A stretch of 64,000 bases of DNA from an endosymbiont of Acanthamoeba sp. UWC8 (GTDB lineage: Bacteria > Pseudomonadota > Alphaproteobacteria > Rickettsiales > Midichloriaceae): contig NZ_CP004403.1 in the NCBI RefSeq assembly GCF_000730245.1, positions 558,001-622,000 of the forward strand, in the 5' to 3' direction. Positions 15,042 to 25,879 of the stretch are shown piece by piece. The notes beneath the pieces were generated by a model. That model saw only the letters and a list, made by a program, of their open reading frames with translations. It ran no database searches and was not told the origin of the DNA. Position 1 is the first letter of the stretch. Every line of letters starts with the position of its first letter. The translations under genes and the position numbers were made by a program.

Positions 15042-16250
15042 TTATAGCTTATCTCCTTCTTTTAAAGGTGCAAGCCCGACTGCTGCTCGCTTTTCGTTTA
15101 TGGTCATGAAGCTTGCGTTTTGTACCCTTTCCCAAATTGATTCACGCCTTAAAGCTAATGCAGTTATGCTATCGGTATCATAGGTCACCGTATATTCTCT
15201 ACCGTAAACCGCTCCGAACCAACTGCTTAAATGTTCACAAATATTGGCAATAAGCGGAATAATAGTTTGCTCCCATAGTGCAAGCCTTGCTTCCACCAAA
15301 TTACTGTAAGTGTTATCCCCTGGAATTCCGAGCAGTTGCGGCGGCATCCCGAAAGCAAGTGCTATATCGCGAGCAGAGCTATGCTTAGATTCTATAAAAT
15401 CCATATCTTTCGGTGACATGCTCATTTCTTTCCATTCCAAGCCACCTTCCAGAATTAGCGGCCTTCCTGCATTATTTGCTCCCGTAAAATTCTCATCAAC
15501 CATATTTTTTAGGCGGTTAAACTGCTCCTCACTCAAGTTAGCCGGGTTACCTTCACTATTTTTTACCGTTATTGCTCCGCTCGGTCTCGCTCCGTTTTGC
15601 AGCAGCGCCTGATTCCATGCTCCTGCCTGGTTGTGCTGGTCAATACTATAGGCGGCGGATTCAATTGAGGATAAGCCGTACCAATCAGAAAGAGGGTGAA
15701 AGTTTTTTATATGTAAGAGTGAAGAATACCCCGTAATCGGATCAACATTATAATCTACCGATTTACTACCAACTGTATATCTATAACCTGAAGGCATAAA
15801 ATTATGCCCGGCAATTACAGCTACTCTATCCGGCCTTAAGGAGACCAGTTCTTCAATTCCTCCCCGTTCGGAGCCGATTGCCAGCAAATAGGCATTACCG
15901 TTTATCAACCTATAAGCGTAGATTGACTCCATTAGCTCTTTACCGCTCATTACAGGGTTAGGATTGTTAAGCAAATCTAAAATCGGGTGCTTCTCTATTG
16001 GTACCTTCCCGGCTTCATTTGCAAGATATAATTTAAACGGAACACTCGCCGCACTTTGCGCAATCATAGTAATTGAGCGGTGGGCAATCACATTTTTCAT
16101 ATAGGCTTCACTTGCAAAAATCCGGTATTCCCTATCCATCCATACCGGCTTATTAAGCGCATATATATAGGAGCTATCAAGATTCATATGCGCATAATTT
16201 TGACCGGCAAAGTTCTTATGAAGAAATCTTTCTTTAATTTTTTTAAACAT
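15042..16250 (-). CDS. HK97-family phage portal protein (RcGTA gp3-like)
   Basis: A 402-residue portal. Landmarks: HPILDLLNNPNPVMSGKELM, YRLINGNAYLLAIG, LLHIKNFHPLSDWYGLSSIE, GARPSGAITV, and RDIALAFGMPPQLLGIPGDN, all typical of the family. The portal ring forms the capsid vertex through which DNA is packaged. I start at the ATG at 16250, preceded by AAGG nine bases upstream; the longer frame begins at a TTG (16259). No terminase gene lies upstream in this window; instead CobT diverges from it. Confidence 0.92.
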   Translation of the reverse strand: MFKKIKERFLHKNFAGQNYAHMNLDSSYIYALNKPVWMDREYRIFASEAYMKNVIAHRSITMIAQSAASVPFKLYLANEAGKVPIEKHPILDLLNNPNPVMSGKELMESIYAYRLINGNAYLLAIGSERGGIEELVSLRPDRVAVIAGHNFMPSGYRYTVGSKSVDYNVDPITGYSSLLHIKNFHPLSDWYGLSSIESAAYSIDQHNQAGAWNQALLQNGARPSGAITVKNSEGNPANLSEEQFNRLKNMVDENFTGANNAGRPLILEGGLEWKEMSMSPKDMDFIESKHSSARDIALAFGMPPQLLGIPGDNTYSNLVEARLALWEQTIIPLIANICEHLSSWFGAVYGREYTVTYDTDSITALALRRESIWERVQNASFMTINEKRAAVGLAPLKEGDKL

Positions 16251-16395
16251 GATAAGCAACCTTTTTATTTAACTTTTAAAAAAACCGAGTAATGATTAAG
16301 TAAGGTAATTTTTTAAAAACTATTAATCTTATATTTATTGTTATAGTTAATATAATATTAATACGGAAGCCCCCACCATCTAATAAATTAAAAAA

Positions 16396-18051
16396 ATGTT
16401 AAAAAATTTAGAAAAATATCAAGAATCTATAAAAAAATCCATACGTGCAATTGCACATGCACCGGATTTAAACATTAGTTTTAGTAGTGAAATTGAAAAT
16501 GCTGTTTTTGAAAATAAACATGTTACGCTCCCCCAAATTACCTCTCCTAAACAGCTGGAGCTTATAAAAGGCTTGGCTGATTCTGCGGCTTTTAGGTTAA
16601 AATTTGATGTAAATTCTTATACCCTCAATCCTCATACAAAGCATAAAAAATGTTTAACCCATTTAATCACGGCAAGGTGCGAAATTTTAGGGATGGAACA
16701 ATATCCAGGCACAAAAAAAAACATATTGACCAAGCTTCTTGAAACACAAAAAATAAATGATGATTATACCCAATTTTTATATGTAGGGTTACACTATTAT
16801 TTAAATAATTTTGATATTGACTTATTCCCAAAGACTAAATTACTTATCGAGCAACATAGGGAGCATTTTGAGCAGTTAAAACTCACTTTAAGAGATGCAA
16901 AGGGATTTATAAGCGCAGCTGAGAGCTTAGTTAGTATCTTACCGATTAAGGAAGATGAGGAAAAGGCTCAAGTGGAAATCATAGATTCAGAAACACTTAT
17001 AGAACCCGTTTCTCAACCTCCCGAGTCCATTCCTACCGAAGAGAAGAGTCCGTTTAATTTAAAAAACCCTACCCTGATTGAAGGTAGTCAAATAAATCAT
17101 ACATCATTTTTGGATAATATGATTTTAGATTATAAAATATTTACTACCGAATTTGATCAGGAAATGCCTGCCGAGAAACTGGAAAGCATTGAAAAACTCA
17201 AAATACTTCGTGACCAATTAAGCTTAAAAACTGCCGGCATACACAAAGAATTTGAACAACAGGCAAGAAAATTTAAGCAAAAGCTTATGGCACGAAGATT
17301 TTGTAAGTGGGAGAAGATGCATGAAGATGGTGTAATTGACAGCACTAAACTAGCCGGGCTGATCAGTAATCAAAAACTAAATAACGTTTTCAAAAAATTT
17401 AAGCAGGATAATTTAAATGATACCATTATTACCCTTCTTATTGATAACTCAGGCTCAATGCGAGGAAATAATATTGCAACCGCCTCAATACTTGCGGATT
17501 TATTAAGTAAAACACTGGATTCCCTACGAATCAGCATGGAGGTATTAGGCTTTACCACCCTTGATTGGAAGGGGGGAAAAAGCTTTCAAAAATGGCTCGG
17601 AGCCGGCTCACCGAAAGATCCGGGCAGGCTAAACGGCACACTTCATATTATTTATAAAAAAGGATTTGATTCATGGAGAAAATCTGCGCGTAATTTCGGG
17701 CTTATGCTTAAAGAAAGTATGTTGAAGGAAAACATAGATGGGGAAGCATTAAAATGGGCAGCGGAAAGAATTTTAAAACGTCCTGAGAAGCGTAAGATTC
17801 TAATAGTAATATCAGACGGTGCACCGCTTGATGAAGTAACTATTGCTAATAATTCACCCGGCTATTTATCTTCCCATTTAATAAATACTATAAAAAGAAT
17901 AGAAAGAATGCCACTTGAACTAATTGCAATCGGCATCGGACATAAGGTAGAAAAGTTCTACAAAAACTCAATCAGTATAAAGAATCATAACCATCTCGGC
18001 GAAGTACTTTTCAGTAAATTGGATCAGGTTATGAGTAAATTTTATACTTAA
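16396..18051 (+). CDS. cobT: CobT-like VWA-domain protein (orphan cobaltochelatase subunit)
   Basis: A 551-residue protein with the CobT layout. An N-terminal CobT domain spans about residues 1-230. An acidic linker is followed by a C-terminal von Willebrand A domain with the MIDAS motif LLIDNSGSMRG (~residue 350), VLGFTTLDWKGG, GEALKWAAERILKRPEKRK and LIVISDGAPLDE. CobT pairs with the AAA+ protein CobS to drive cobalt insertion by CobN. Neither is present here, so in this genome it may act as a generic chaperone partner. It diverges from the portal gene and is convergent with nhaA. Confidence 0.9.
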   Translation: MLKNLEKYQESIKKSIRAIAHAPDLNISFSSEIENAVFENKHVTLPQITSPKQLELIKGLADSAAFRLKFDVNSYTLNPHTKHKKCLTHLITARCEILGMEQYPGTKKNILTKLLETQKINDDYTQFLYVGLHYYLNNFDIDLFPKTKLLIEQHREHFEQLKLTLRDAKGFISAAESLVSILPIKEDEEKAQVEIIDSETLIEPVSQPPESIPTEEKSPFNLKNPTLIEGSQINHTSFLDNMILDYKIFTTEFDQEMPAEKLESIEKLKILRDQLSLKTAGIHKEFEQQARKFKQKLMARRFCKWEKMHEDGVIDSTKLAGLISNQKLNNVFKKFKQDNLNDTIITLLIDNSGSMRGNNIATASILADLLSKTLDSLRISMEVLGFTTLDWKGGKSFQKWLGAGSPKDPGRLNGTLHIIYKKGFDSWRKSARNFGLMLKESMLKENIDGEALKWAAERILKRPEKRKILIVISDGAPLDEVTIANNSPGYLSSHLINTIKRIERMPLELIAIGIGHKVEKFYKNSISIKNHNHLGEVLFSKLDQVMSKFYT

Positions 18052-18066
18052 AGTTTTAGAGTTAGA

Positions 18067-19215
18067 TCACTTTGCAAACTTCAGTATTAAAATTCCGAAT
18101 AATGCGGAAGCCATAGAGGCTATAATTACCGATGAACGCATAATGTTAATGAATTCCTCTCTTTCGAAAGTAAGGCCGCCGATGAATAAACTTAAAGTAA
18201 AGCCTATTCCGCCTAACACACATATCGCATAATATTTCGCCCAGCCTGTGTTGTTCGGCAGCACGCACCATTTTAATTTTACAACTAAGTAAGAAAATAA
18301 AAATATACCTAGCTGTTTACCAAAAAACAGACCGAAAATTATACCTAAACCTAAATTTGAAAAAAGAACGTCAGTAGTTAAGTACTTGAGTGGTATTTCA
18401 GAATTTATAAAGGCAAATATCGGTAAAATACAGTAATTAACAAAAGGGTGTAAATTAGCTTCCAGCTCCTTAAGAGGTGAAGCATTACTCTCCTCAATTG
18501 CAACAGGAATAAAAATAGCAAGTATGACCCCTGCCAGCGTCCCATGGACTCCTGCTTCAACTATAAAGATCCATAGCAATATACCGAGTATTGCATAGTA
18601 TTTTACTTCTTTTACTTTAAAATAATTTAATGCGAATAGTGCTATGGTCACAAGAGCTGCAATCAAAAGCGCAGCTGTATTAATAGCGGAGGTATAAAAC
18701 AAAGCTAAAATAATAATTGCAAGTGCATCATCAATTAATGAAAACCCGATAATAAAAAGCCTGAGCTCTAAAGATATTTTTCTGGCAAAAAAGGATAAAA
18801 TACCTAACACGAATGCAGTATCGGTTGCCACCGGTATTGCCCATCCTTTTTCGGTAATCTGGCCATGATTAAAATGCATATATATCAGAACAGGTATTAC
18901 TAGTCCGCCTATTGCCGCGGATGTCGGCAGTATCAATTTTTTTCTTTCTTTATATTCACCGACTACCAAGTGATATTTCATTTCTAAACCTATAAGAAGG
19001 AAAAACAGAGTCATCAACCCGTCATTAACAAGTTTAAGGAAAGTAGTAGTAGTTCCGAACCCTCCGATTTCTAAAGACACCGGCAATTTAACAAGCTTCA
19101 GATAATATTCATATAATGCAGTGTTACTGATAACTATCGCAAGGAATAAACTGCAAATCAGCAGCAACCCCGAGAAGGCCTCAGTTTTAATAAATTCTCT
19201 AAGATTTAACGCCAT
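18067..19215 (-). CDS. nhaA: Na+/H+ antiporter NhaA
   Basis: A 382-residue polytopic protein with NhaA landmarks: LVNDGLMTLFFLLIGLEMK near residues 63-81, PVATDTAFVLGILSFFARKI (~127-147) and FSLIDDALAIIILALFYT (~157-174), including the paired aspartates needed for ion exchange. The C-terminal GGIGFTLSLFIGGLTF is also typical. It exports Na+ in exchange for two H+ at the inner membrane and helps control pH and sodium. It stands alone, convergent with cobT at a 15-bp distance. Confidence 0.95.
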   Translation of the reverse strand: MALNLREFIKTEAFSGLLLICSLFLAIVISNTALYEYYLKLVKLPVSLEIGGFGTTTTFLKLVNDGLMTLFFLLIGLEMKYHLVVGEYKERKKLILPTSAAIGGLVIPVLIYMHFNHGQITEKGWAIPVATDTAFVLGILSFFARKISLELRLFIIGFSLIDDALAIIILALFYTSAINTAALLIAALVTIALFALNYFKVKEVKYYAILGILLWIFIVEAGVHGTLAGVILAIFIPVAIEESNASPLKELEANLHPFVNYCILPIFAFINSEIPLKYLTTDVLFSNLGLGIIFGLFFGKQLGIFLFSYLVVKLKWCVLPNNTGWAKYYAICVLGGIGFTLSLFIGGLTFEREEFINIMRSSVIIASMASALFGILILKFAK

Positions 19216-19381
19216 ATTAACCCTACATAACTACACCTATTATCAAACATCCTAAATAATAATGGTTAATATTTAGTTAACAAATTAGAAAAATATAGAT
19301 TTATCAATTCCTGTTAACAGTTTATTAACTAACTCTCGTTAAATTTATGGAATATTCCGATACTGTTTTCATATAAATAAA

Positions 19382-20329
19382 ATGAAAGAAAATACCAAAA
19401 CCGCAGCTAAAATTTTAACCCGAAAAAAGGATCAAAATCTTATTTCATGGAGAGAGCAAAGGAAATTAATCCTTCTTCAAGAAAATATCGATGAACTTAA
19501 AACCGACCTTAACATATTAACAGGTAAAATAAATATTTTATACAATTCAGGTATGTTGGAAGATGAAATATATAATCCGCTATTAAAAAATATTACGGAT
19601 AATATTAATAAACTTAACACTTTAGAGGCAAAGGCTACCCAAGAAATTAAAACAAAAAAAATGAGCGGGCATACAATTGATATAGGGCAGCTTAAAATTC
19701 AACTTGAGCAACATTCAAAAACTACGGAAAAAATCGGAGAAAATATTGAAAAGCTTATATTTAAAAGACGCAAAATTGTAAATCAGATTAGAAACATTAA
19801 CTCCGTTAAAAGTTCACTGGAAAAGAACCTTAATGAAATTAAGCAGTCGATAAACTCCACTCCTCAGGAATCACGCATTGAACATAATTTACAGGGTAAA
19901 ATTGTAAAAAAAGAAACTGAAAAGACGAAACTTATGTCTGATAAAAAACAAATTGAGGGAGTGATTTCAAATATCTTATTAAAGGAAATTCCTAATTTGA
20001 GTATAGACTTAAATAATTTAACGGATAACTTGCCTTCTAAAGAGCTGGGGCTTCAAACAGTAATTGATAAACTTATAGATAAAATAACCGGCATAATCTC
20101 GAATATTAAAGAATATTTAAAGCCTTCTTCCGAGGCAAAAAATATTCAAAAACCAACTGAGATTATGAACGAAGAGGTAAAATTGACTAAGCCTGTTATT
20201 AAACTTTACAAAGAAAAGGAACCGGAAATACAAGAGAATAAGAACGTACTCCCTAAGAAACAGGTAAAATGGGCTGATAAGGAAGAACAAAGGAATAATT
20301 CCCCTCTTCCCGAGGGAAGAAAATTATAA
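19382..20329 (+). CDS. Unknown cytosolic coiled-coil protein
   Basis: A 315-residue, Lys/Glu/Ile/Asn-rich protein that is almost entirely helical with heptad patterning from about residue 20 to 245 (ENIDELKTDLNILTGKI, EKIGENIEKLIFKRRKIVNQ). It has no membrane segment or signal peptide. The last 70 residues are charged and probably disordered. No catalytic motif is visible. It diverges from nhaA and converges on the RND pump gene. Function unknown; a structural or secreted role is possible but not shown. Confidence 0.6.
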   Translation: MKENTKTAAKILTRKKDQNLISWREQRKLILLQENIDELKTDLNILTGKINILYNSGMLEDEIYNPLLKNITDNINKLNTLEAKATQEIKTKKMSGHTIDIGQLKIQLEQHSKTTEKIGENIEKLIFKRRKIVNQIRNINSVKSSLEKNLNEIKQSINSTPQESRIEHNLQGKIVKKETEKTKLMSDKKQIEGVISNILLKEIPNLSIDLNNLTDNLPSKELGLQTVIDKLIDKITGIISNIKEYLKPSSEAKNIQKPTEIMNEEVKLTKPVIKLYKEKEPEIQENKNVLPKKQVKWADKEEQRNNSPLPEGRKL

Positions 20330-20394
20330 ATTTATAAAAAGGCTTTTTTTGCTTAAAAAAGTTTCTTTAATTTACTGTAAAAATTACTTACTGC

Positions 20395-23300
20395 CTATTT
20401 TCTGCCATGAAATAAACCGGAACAATAATCCCCGAGCTTTAAAGCCAGTTTAAAGAAGAGGGGAATAAAGAAGACTGCAATAAAGGTTGCAGCAAGCATT
20501 CCTCCTATAATCCCGGTTCCTATGGAATGCCGACTTGCCGAACCTGCCCCCGAGCTTAGCGCAAGAGGCATACATCCTAAAATGAATGCAAGCGAAGTCA
20601 TAATTATCGGCCTGAAACGCAAGTGTGCCGCCTCAATTGCCGCTTCCGTGACCGATTTACCTTCCTTGTGCAGCATAACGGCAAATTCGATAATTAATAT
20701 GGCATTTTTTGCCGCAAGCCCGATTAAGGTTAATAAGCCGACTTGGAAATATAAATCAATATTTAAATTCCTTAAAACGACCGCAAGCAATGCGCCGAAG
20801 ATAGCAAAAGGAACTGCCATAATTACCGCAAAAGGCAATGACCACCGCTCATAAAGAGCAGCCAGAATTAAAAACACCATAACAATCCCGAAACCGAAAG
20901 CTGAAGAACTTGAGCCGCTCGCTGCCTTTTCCTGATAGGCTGAACCCGTCCACCCTATGGTATAATCGGAAGGCAAAGATTCCTGAACCACCTCTTCTAT
21001 AGCAGCCAGTGCTTGTCCCGAGCTAAACCCGGCTGCAGGTGCACCCATAATTTTAGCCGCCGGGAAAGCATTAAAGCGCTCGACCAGATCAGTCCCCACC
21101 GTTCGCTTCACCTGTACCAGTACATCAAGCGGAATCATTTTACCGCTACTTGATTTAACAAAAACATGTTTTAAATTTTCAGGGCTGCTCCTGAAGTCGG
21201 CATCGGATTGTAAAATTACTTTATAAGGCTTACCGTACAAATTAAAGTCATTAATATAGGAGCTGCCGAAAGTGCTTGTCATCGTTGAAAATAAGGTATT
21301 TATCGATACCCCTAAAGCTTTGGCTTTCACTCTATCTACGATAATCGAATACTGAGGTATGTTAACTGAAATCGTGGTCTGCATACCGCTAAGCTCAGGG
21401 CGTTTGCTTGCTTCGACCACTAATTTATTCGCGGTTGCGGCTATAGTTTGGATATCGGCTCCGCTCTTATTCTGTAAATAAAACTCGAAACCTCCCGTCA
21501 TGCTGATCCCGGTGATCGGAGGCGGGTTGAAAGCCATAAATACCGCTTCTTTAATGTCCGCTCCCATTCCCATAAAAGTTCGGGTTAGAGCTCTGGAGTC
21601 ATGCGCCGGATCTTTTCTTTCCTCCCAATCTTTAAGTGCGACGAATGAAGCTCCCGCACTGCTTTTAGAGGATGCGGAAAGAAGATCAAACCCGGCGAAA
21701 GTTACAATACTCTTTACCGCAGGATGACTCATCATTCGCTTGGTTACTTCATCGGTAACCGCAGTTGTGCGAGAGAGCGAAGCACCCGGAAGTAAAAAAG
21801 GCATAGCGAGTATATAACCCTGATCCTCCTCAGGCACGAGTGCGGTAGGAGTACGCGCAAACATAAGTGCGGAGAACAAAATCAGTACCCCGAATATTGC
21901 AATGCCCCTTGCGGCACGCAGTATAATATAACGTACACCTGCACTATACTTATCAGTTACGCTCTCAAACCATTTATTAAATTTTTCGAATATTTTAAAC
22001 GGTTCCTGATGATCATTTTTTAACATAAGCACACAAAGCGCGGGAGTTAAGGTTAATGCTACAAATCCTGAAATAGTTACCGAAACGGCAATTGTTATTG
22101 CAAACTGTTTATACATTTCGCCCGTCAAGCCGCCCATAAACCCGACCGGTATAAATACCGCACACAATACGAGAACAATCGCGATAACCGGCCCGCTCAC
22201 CTCTTCCATGGCTTTAATTGAAGCATCATGTGAGTTTAAGCCTTGTGTTCGCATGATTCGCTCTACGTTCTCAAGCACAACTATTGCATCATCTACTACA
22301 ATTCCGATTGCAAGCACCATCCCGAAAAGTGTGAGCAGGTTTATTGAGAACCCCAGCAGATACATTCCGGCAAAAGTTCCGATCAATGATATAGGTATAG
22401 CAATTATCGGAATAATTGTTGCCCTTGCATTTTGCAGGAAAATATAAACAACGATTACCACCAGTAATATCGCCTCAAGAAAAGTCGTAATAACCTCCTT
22501 AATTGATGAACTTACGAATTTGGTAGTATCAAACGGCAATGCATAAGCTACCCCTTCAGGAAAATTTTTATTTAATTTTTCTAAAGTTTTAGCGACAGCT
22601 TCTGTGGTTGCCAGAGCATTTGCTCCAGGCTGCAGATAAATACCGATTGCCACCGAAGGGTTGCCGTTATAAGTTGCCGCAAAGCTGTAATCTAAAGCAC
22701 CGAGCTCAACCCGCGCCACATCTTTCAACCTTAAAGTTGCACCTTTAGAATCTGCTTGCAAAATGATATCTTCAAATTGCTTTATATCCGAAAACCTGCC
22801 TTGGGTAGTGATAGTATAGGTAAAAGCCTGCGGGCTGCCGTTCGGCTCCTGCCCGAACTGGCCGGGTGCAAATTGTGAATTTTGCTCAGCTATAGCTGCT
22901 GCAACATCGCTTGGACTTAAATTATATTGCGCCAATTTATCAGGGTGCAGCCAAATACGCATTGAATAATCTTTGGCACCGAAAAGAGAAGCATCTCCTA
23001 CTCCCGGAGTACGTTTCAGTTCATCTATAATATTAAGTAATGCATAATTACTTAAATAAATCGGATCATAACGATTATTGGGAGAAAATAAGGTTATAAC
23101 CTGTAAAATAGAGCTTGAACGCTTATTAACCGTAACCCCCTGCTGCCTCACTTCGGCGGGCAGTCGTGCGAGTGCAGCTTGCACTCTATTATTTACGTTA
23201 ATCGTTGCCTGATCGGGGTCAGTGCCGATTTGGAAAGTTACGGTAAGGCCTAATTTCCCGCTGTTTGAGCTTGATGAACGCATATAAAGCATGCCGTCAA

Positions 23301-23517
23301 CACCGTTAATCTGATCCTCAAGAGGGGCTGCTATAGTGCTTGCCACCACCTCTGCACTTGCACCCGGATAATTTGCGGAGACAACCACTTCGGGCGGAAT
23401 AATATCAGGATATTGTGCAATCGGTAAAGCACGCATTGATATAATTCCGGCTAAAACTATGATAATAGAGAGAACGGAAGCAAAAATAGGCTTATCTATA
23501 AAAAAACGCGATATCAT
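20395..23517 (-). CDS. acrB: RND multidrug efflux permease (AcrB/MexB type, HAE1 family)
   Basis: A 1040-residue protein of full family length, beginning [19 protein letters not shown]. Typical features are present: periplasmic [22 protein letters not shown], the transmembrane relay motif [18 protein letters not shown] (~400-420) with paired aspartates, [19 protein letters not shown], and a C-terminal repeat half ending with [20 protein letters not shown]. It expels hydrophobic compounds by proton antiport as a trimer with the adaptor encoded 12 bp upstream. No outer-membrane channel gene is adjacent, so a TolC encoded elsewhere is expected. Confidence 0.95.
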   Translation of the reverse strand: MISRFFIDKPIFASVLSIIIVLAGIISMRALPIAQYPDIIPPEVVVSANYPGASAEVVASTIAAPLEDQINGVDGMLYMRSSSSNSGKLGLTVTFQIGTDPDQATINVNNRVQAALARLPAEVRQQGVTVNKRSSSILQVITLFSPNNRYDPIYLSNYALLNIIDELKRTPGVGDASLFGAKDYSMRIWLHPDKLAQYNLSPSDVAAAIAEQNSQFAPGQFGQEPNGSPQAFTYTITTQGRFSDIKQFEDIILQADSKGATLRLKDVARVELGALDYSFAATYNGNPSVAIGIYLQPGANALATTEAVAKTLEKLNKNFPEGVAYALPFDTTKFVSSSIKEVITTFLEAILLVVIVVYIFLQNARATIIPIIAIPISLIGTFAGMYLLGFSINLLTLFGMVLAIGIVVDDAIVVLENVERIMRTQGLNSHDASIKAMEEVSGPVIAIVLVLCAVFIPVGFMGGLTGEMYKQFAITIAVSVTISGFVALTLTPALCVLMLKNDHQEPFKIFEKFNKWFESVTDKYSAGVRYIILRAARGIAIFGVLILFSALMFARTPTALVPEEDQGYILAMPFLLPGASLSRTTAVTDEVTKRMMSHPAVKSIVTFAGFDLLSASSKSSAGASFVALKDWEERKDPAHDSRALTRTFMGMGADIKEAVFMAFNPPPITGISMTGGFEFYLQNKSGADIQTIAATANKLVVEASKRPELSGMQTTISVNIPQYSIIVDRVKAKALGVSINTLFSTMTSTFGSSYINDFNLYGKPYKVILQSDADFRSSPENLKHVFVKSSSGKMIPLDVLVQVKRTVGTDLVERFNAFPAAKIMGAPAAGFSSGQALAAIEEVVQESLPSDYTIGWTGSAYQEKAASGSSSSAFGFGIVMVFLILAALYERWSLPFAVIMAVPFAIFGALLAVVLRNLNIDLYFQVGLLTLIGLAAKNAILIIEFAVMLHKEGKSVTEAAIEAAHLRFRPIIMTSLAFILGCMPLALSSGAGSASRHSIGTGIIGGMLAATFIAVFFIPLFFKLALKLGDYCSGLFHGRK

Positions 23518-23529
23518 ATCTCTCTCTAA

Positions 23530-24687
23530 TTATTGTGATTTTTTCAGTTCTTCGGTTTTAGCAAATTGTACCGGCTGGCCGGGGCGAGCTTTAATCATTC
23601 CTTCTATGATGACTCTATCCCCTACGTTTAACCCGCCGTTAATAATTTGGCCTTTAGAAGTTTTGCCGCCTAATGCAACCGGTGCCACCGCTGCTTTATT
23701 TTCTTTATCAACGGTATATACAATTGCCCCTTGTGCAGTTTGAATTATCGCCTTTTCCGGAATTATAGCTTTGCTATGGTCTTTTAAACCTTTAACTTTT
23801 ACTCTGACGAACTGCCCGGGTAATAATTTCATTTCAGGATTAGGGACAATAGCTCTTGCATTTATAGTTCCCGTTGCACTATCTATTATCACATCCGTAA
23901 AATTGATATCGCCTTCATGCGGATAAGCTGTATTATCCCCAAGTTTAACTTCTACTTTCAGGTTGTTCTCGGTTGAGCTTCCCTCATTTTGAGTAACTGA
24001 TTTTTGACGGTTTAAAGCATCACTGTCCGGATAGGCGAAATTAATATATACCGGGTCAAATTGAGTAATTCGGGTTAAAAGATTATTACCTGAACTTCCT
24101 CCTACTAAGCTGCCTTCAGAGTGAGATTCCTGGCTGGTAATCCCCGAAATCGGTGCAACTACTTTAGTATAGCCTAAATTTATTTGAGCAGTTTTAACTT
24201 CAGCTTCCGCTTGTTTCACTGAAGCTTGTGCCTGTTGATAGCTATAAAGTGCATTATCGCGCTCCTGAACCGTTACGAATTTACGTTTGAGCAGTTCTTC
24301 AGTGCGCTGTAAATCACGCTTGGTTCGTTTTAAAAGATCGCTACTATCCTGCAATTTTGCTTTTGCTTGTTTTAACGAGGCCTTAAATGGCTCAGGGTCT
24401 ATTTGAAATAAAACATCTCCCTGCTTCACAAGCTTACCTTCAGTATATTTACGTTCTAATATTATACCCTCGACTCTAGCTTGTATCTCAACTTCTTTTA
24501 TTCCGGCTACTCTTCCCGGGTATTCATATTCAAGCTCAATATCTTCAAGAGTTATTTCCTGTATTGAAACTTGCGGAGCAGGAGGCTGCATATTTTTTGC
24601 CTCATCTTTACAAGCCGCCAGTGCAAGCAAAGAACACATTCCTATATATTTAAATATTGATGATTTATTACTAAATCTATAACGCAT
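23530..24687 (-). CDS. acrA: RND efflux periplasmic adaptor (AcrA/MexA type lipoprotein)
   Basis: A membrane fusion protein with a lipobox (SLLALAAC) near residue 23 of the product starting at 24687. Motifs: VEIQARVEGIILERKYTEG, GDVLFQIDPEPFKASL, a helical hairpin, INLGYTKVVAPISGITSQE, and LLPGQFVRVKVKG. I choose the ATG at 24687 because GAGGT lies eight bases upstream; an upstream ATG at 24720 would put 11 extra residues before the signal sequence. The protein links the permease to the outer-membrane channel. It is the first gene of the two-gene operon. Confidence 0.95.
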   Translation of the reverse strand: MRYRFSNKSSIFKYIGMCSLLALAACKDEAKNMQPPAPQVSIQEITLEDIELEYEYPGRVAGIKEVEIQARVEGIILERKYTEGKLVKQGDVLFQIDPEPFKASLKQAKAKLQDSSDLLKRTKRDLQRTEELLKRKFVTVQERDNALYSYQQAQASVKQAEAEVKTAQINLGYTKVVAPISGITSQESHSEGSLVGGSSGNNLLTRITQFDPVYINFAYPDSDALNRQKSVTQNEGSSTENNLKVEVKLGDNTAYPHEGDINFTDVIIDSATGTINARAIVPNPEMKLLPGQFVRVKVKGLKDHSKAIIPEKAIIQTAQGAIVYTVDKENKAAVAPVALGGKTSKGQIINGGLNVGDRVIIEGMIKARPGQPVQFAKTEELKKSQ

Positions 24688-24943
24688 ATTGAATACCTCA
24701 AAACCTGATAAAATTAACATATCAGTATTTACTAATTATTTCTGCAGTTATTTTTACCTATTAATTAATAGTATAGTGTTCTTTTGTTATAAAAAAAGTT
24801 ATTTTTTTGAGCATCGTATATTATAAGTTTCTCATATCCAAGCTTAAATACAGCCTATTTAATTGATAACCCGGTGATAAGCGTTATGTAAAAACCTAGC
24901 ATAATTAAGCAACCATAATATATTATACTATGGTTTATTTCAC

Positions 24944-25020
24944 TGGTGTTCCCGACAAGATTCGAACCTGTGACCTTTGGATTAGGAATCCAACGCTCTA
25001 TCCTGCTGAGCTACGGGAAC
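24944..25020 (-). tRNA. tRNA-Arg (anticodon CCT)
   Basis: A 77-nt cloverleaf on the minus strand. The acceptor GTTCCCG pairs with CGGGAAC, the anticodon arm is TTGGA-TTCCTAA-TCCAA (anticodon CCT), the T loop is TTCGAAT, and the CCA end is encoded. It is isolated from other tRNAs and reads AGG. Confidence 0.95.
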
Positions 25021-25170
25021 ATACAATTGTTTTTTTATATAAATTAATCTTGTCATGTGTAAAGCTATTTTTACCGAATATTTAATAAGTGCGTAAATTC
25101 TCCGTATAATTTTATTGATAAAAGGTTTATTATCTGTTGTAATTAGAGAAGATTTTATATTTTAGTAAAA

Positions 25171-25383
25171 ATGAAAAAATACCATATTAGTCCGGCAAAA
25201 TTATTTTGGCATTTAATTGAGGGAATAACCTCAAGTTGCTTCTTAAAGTTTAAACACAGATTAATTATAAGTGATTATGATGTAAGCAGGAATATTGCCA
25301 AAGACACAGGAATGGTAGCAAAAGATATAAATCGTATTTTAGAAAAAGTAAAAGGTAGCCATGAAAGACAACAGAAGAGATAA
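25171..25383 (+). CDS. Unknown small basic protein upstream of DUF2335
   Basis: A 70-residue basic protein (MKKYHISPAKLFWHLIEG to KGSHERQQKR) with no recognised domain. The AKDTGMVAKDINRILEKVK part could form a helix. It overlaps the start of the DUF2335 gene by 23 bp, so it may be translated together with it. Short length leaves real doubt about whether it is a functional gene. Confidence 0.4.
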   Translation: MKKYHISPAKLFWHLIEGITSSCFLKFKHRLIISDYDVSRNIAKDTGMVAKDINRILEKVKGSHERQQKR

Positions 25384-25789
25384 TAAACCAAGATATAGAT
25401 ATAATAACAGAGATAACTATTCGGATCAATCCAGAGGCTTAGCGCTTCCTTCCCCTGCACTACTTGAAAGTTATGATGAGATTTCTCCCGGATTAGCTGA
25501 TAAGCTTGCAGATATCATAAAACAAGAGCAAAAACATCGGCATGATTGGGAAAACAAATATTTGCGTGCAATGAGTAGTATTGCGAAGATAGGTCAATTG
25601 TTCGGATTGGTGCTTGCTGTTATAATCATTTATGCAACGATACTACTTGCCGGCGAAGAAAATAATACTTACATTGCTGCAGTCACTTGCTTTTCCGGAT
25701 TTGCATTTTTATCATGCGCAGTTCTTGCTTCAATAAAAACTAAGCAGCATATGCGTAGACCTCACTATACAAAACAATATAAACGATAA
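25361..25789 (+). CDS. DUF2335 membrane protein
   Basis: A 142-residue protein. The DUF2335 pattern is visible: LALPSPALLESYDEISPGLADKLADIIKQEQKHRHDWE, followed by two membrane segments (LFGLVLAVIIIYATILLAG and YIAAVTCFSGFAFLSCAVLA) and a basic tail. DUF2335 proteins are widespread in bacteria and often associated with mobile or defence-type loci, but their function is undetermined. A good intrinsic terminator follows at 25810. Confidence 0.8.
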   Translation: MKDNRRDNKPRYRYNNRDNYSDQSRGLALPSPALLESYDEISPGLADKLADIIKQEQKHRHDWENKYLRAMSSIAKIGQLFGLVLAVIIIYATILLAGEENNTYIAAVTCFSGFAFLSCAVLASIKTKQHMRRPHYTKQYKR

Positions 25790-25809
25790 GATAGTTTAAT
25801 AGTATTAAT

Positions 25810-25848
25810 ATCGGCTCTTCATTTTAGCAACAGAGAGCCGATGATTTT
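25810..25848 (+). terminator. Rho-independent terminator after the DUF2335 gene
   Basis: ATCGGCTCT and AGAGCCGAT form a 9-bp perfect stem with a 15-base loop, followed by GATTTTTG on the plus strand. It lies 20 bp after the DUF2335 stop and also separates it from the convergent PAS gene. Confidence 0.75.
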
Positions 25849-25879
25849 TGAAAAAATCTTAATAAGGCATTTTAAATTC

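Noticed and set aside
20306-20323. Hairpin TCTTCCC/GGGAAGA as terminator
   Set aside because: It lies inside the end of a coding frame and lacks a T tract on either strand directly after the stem.
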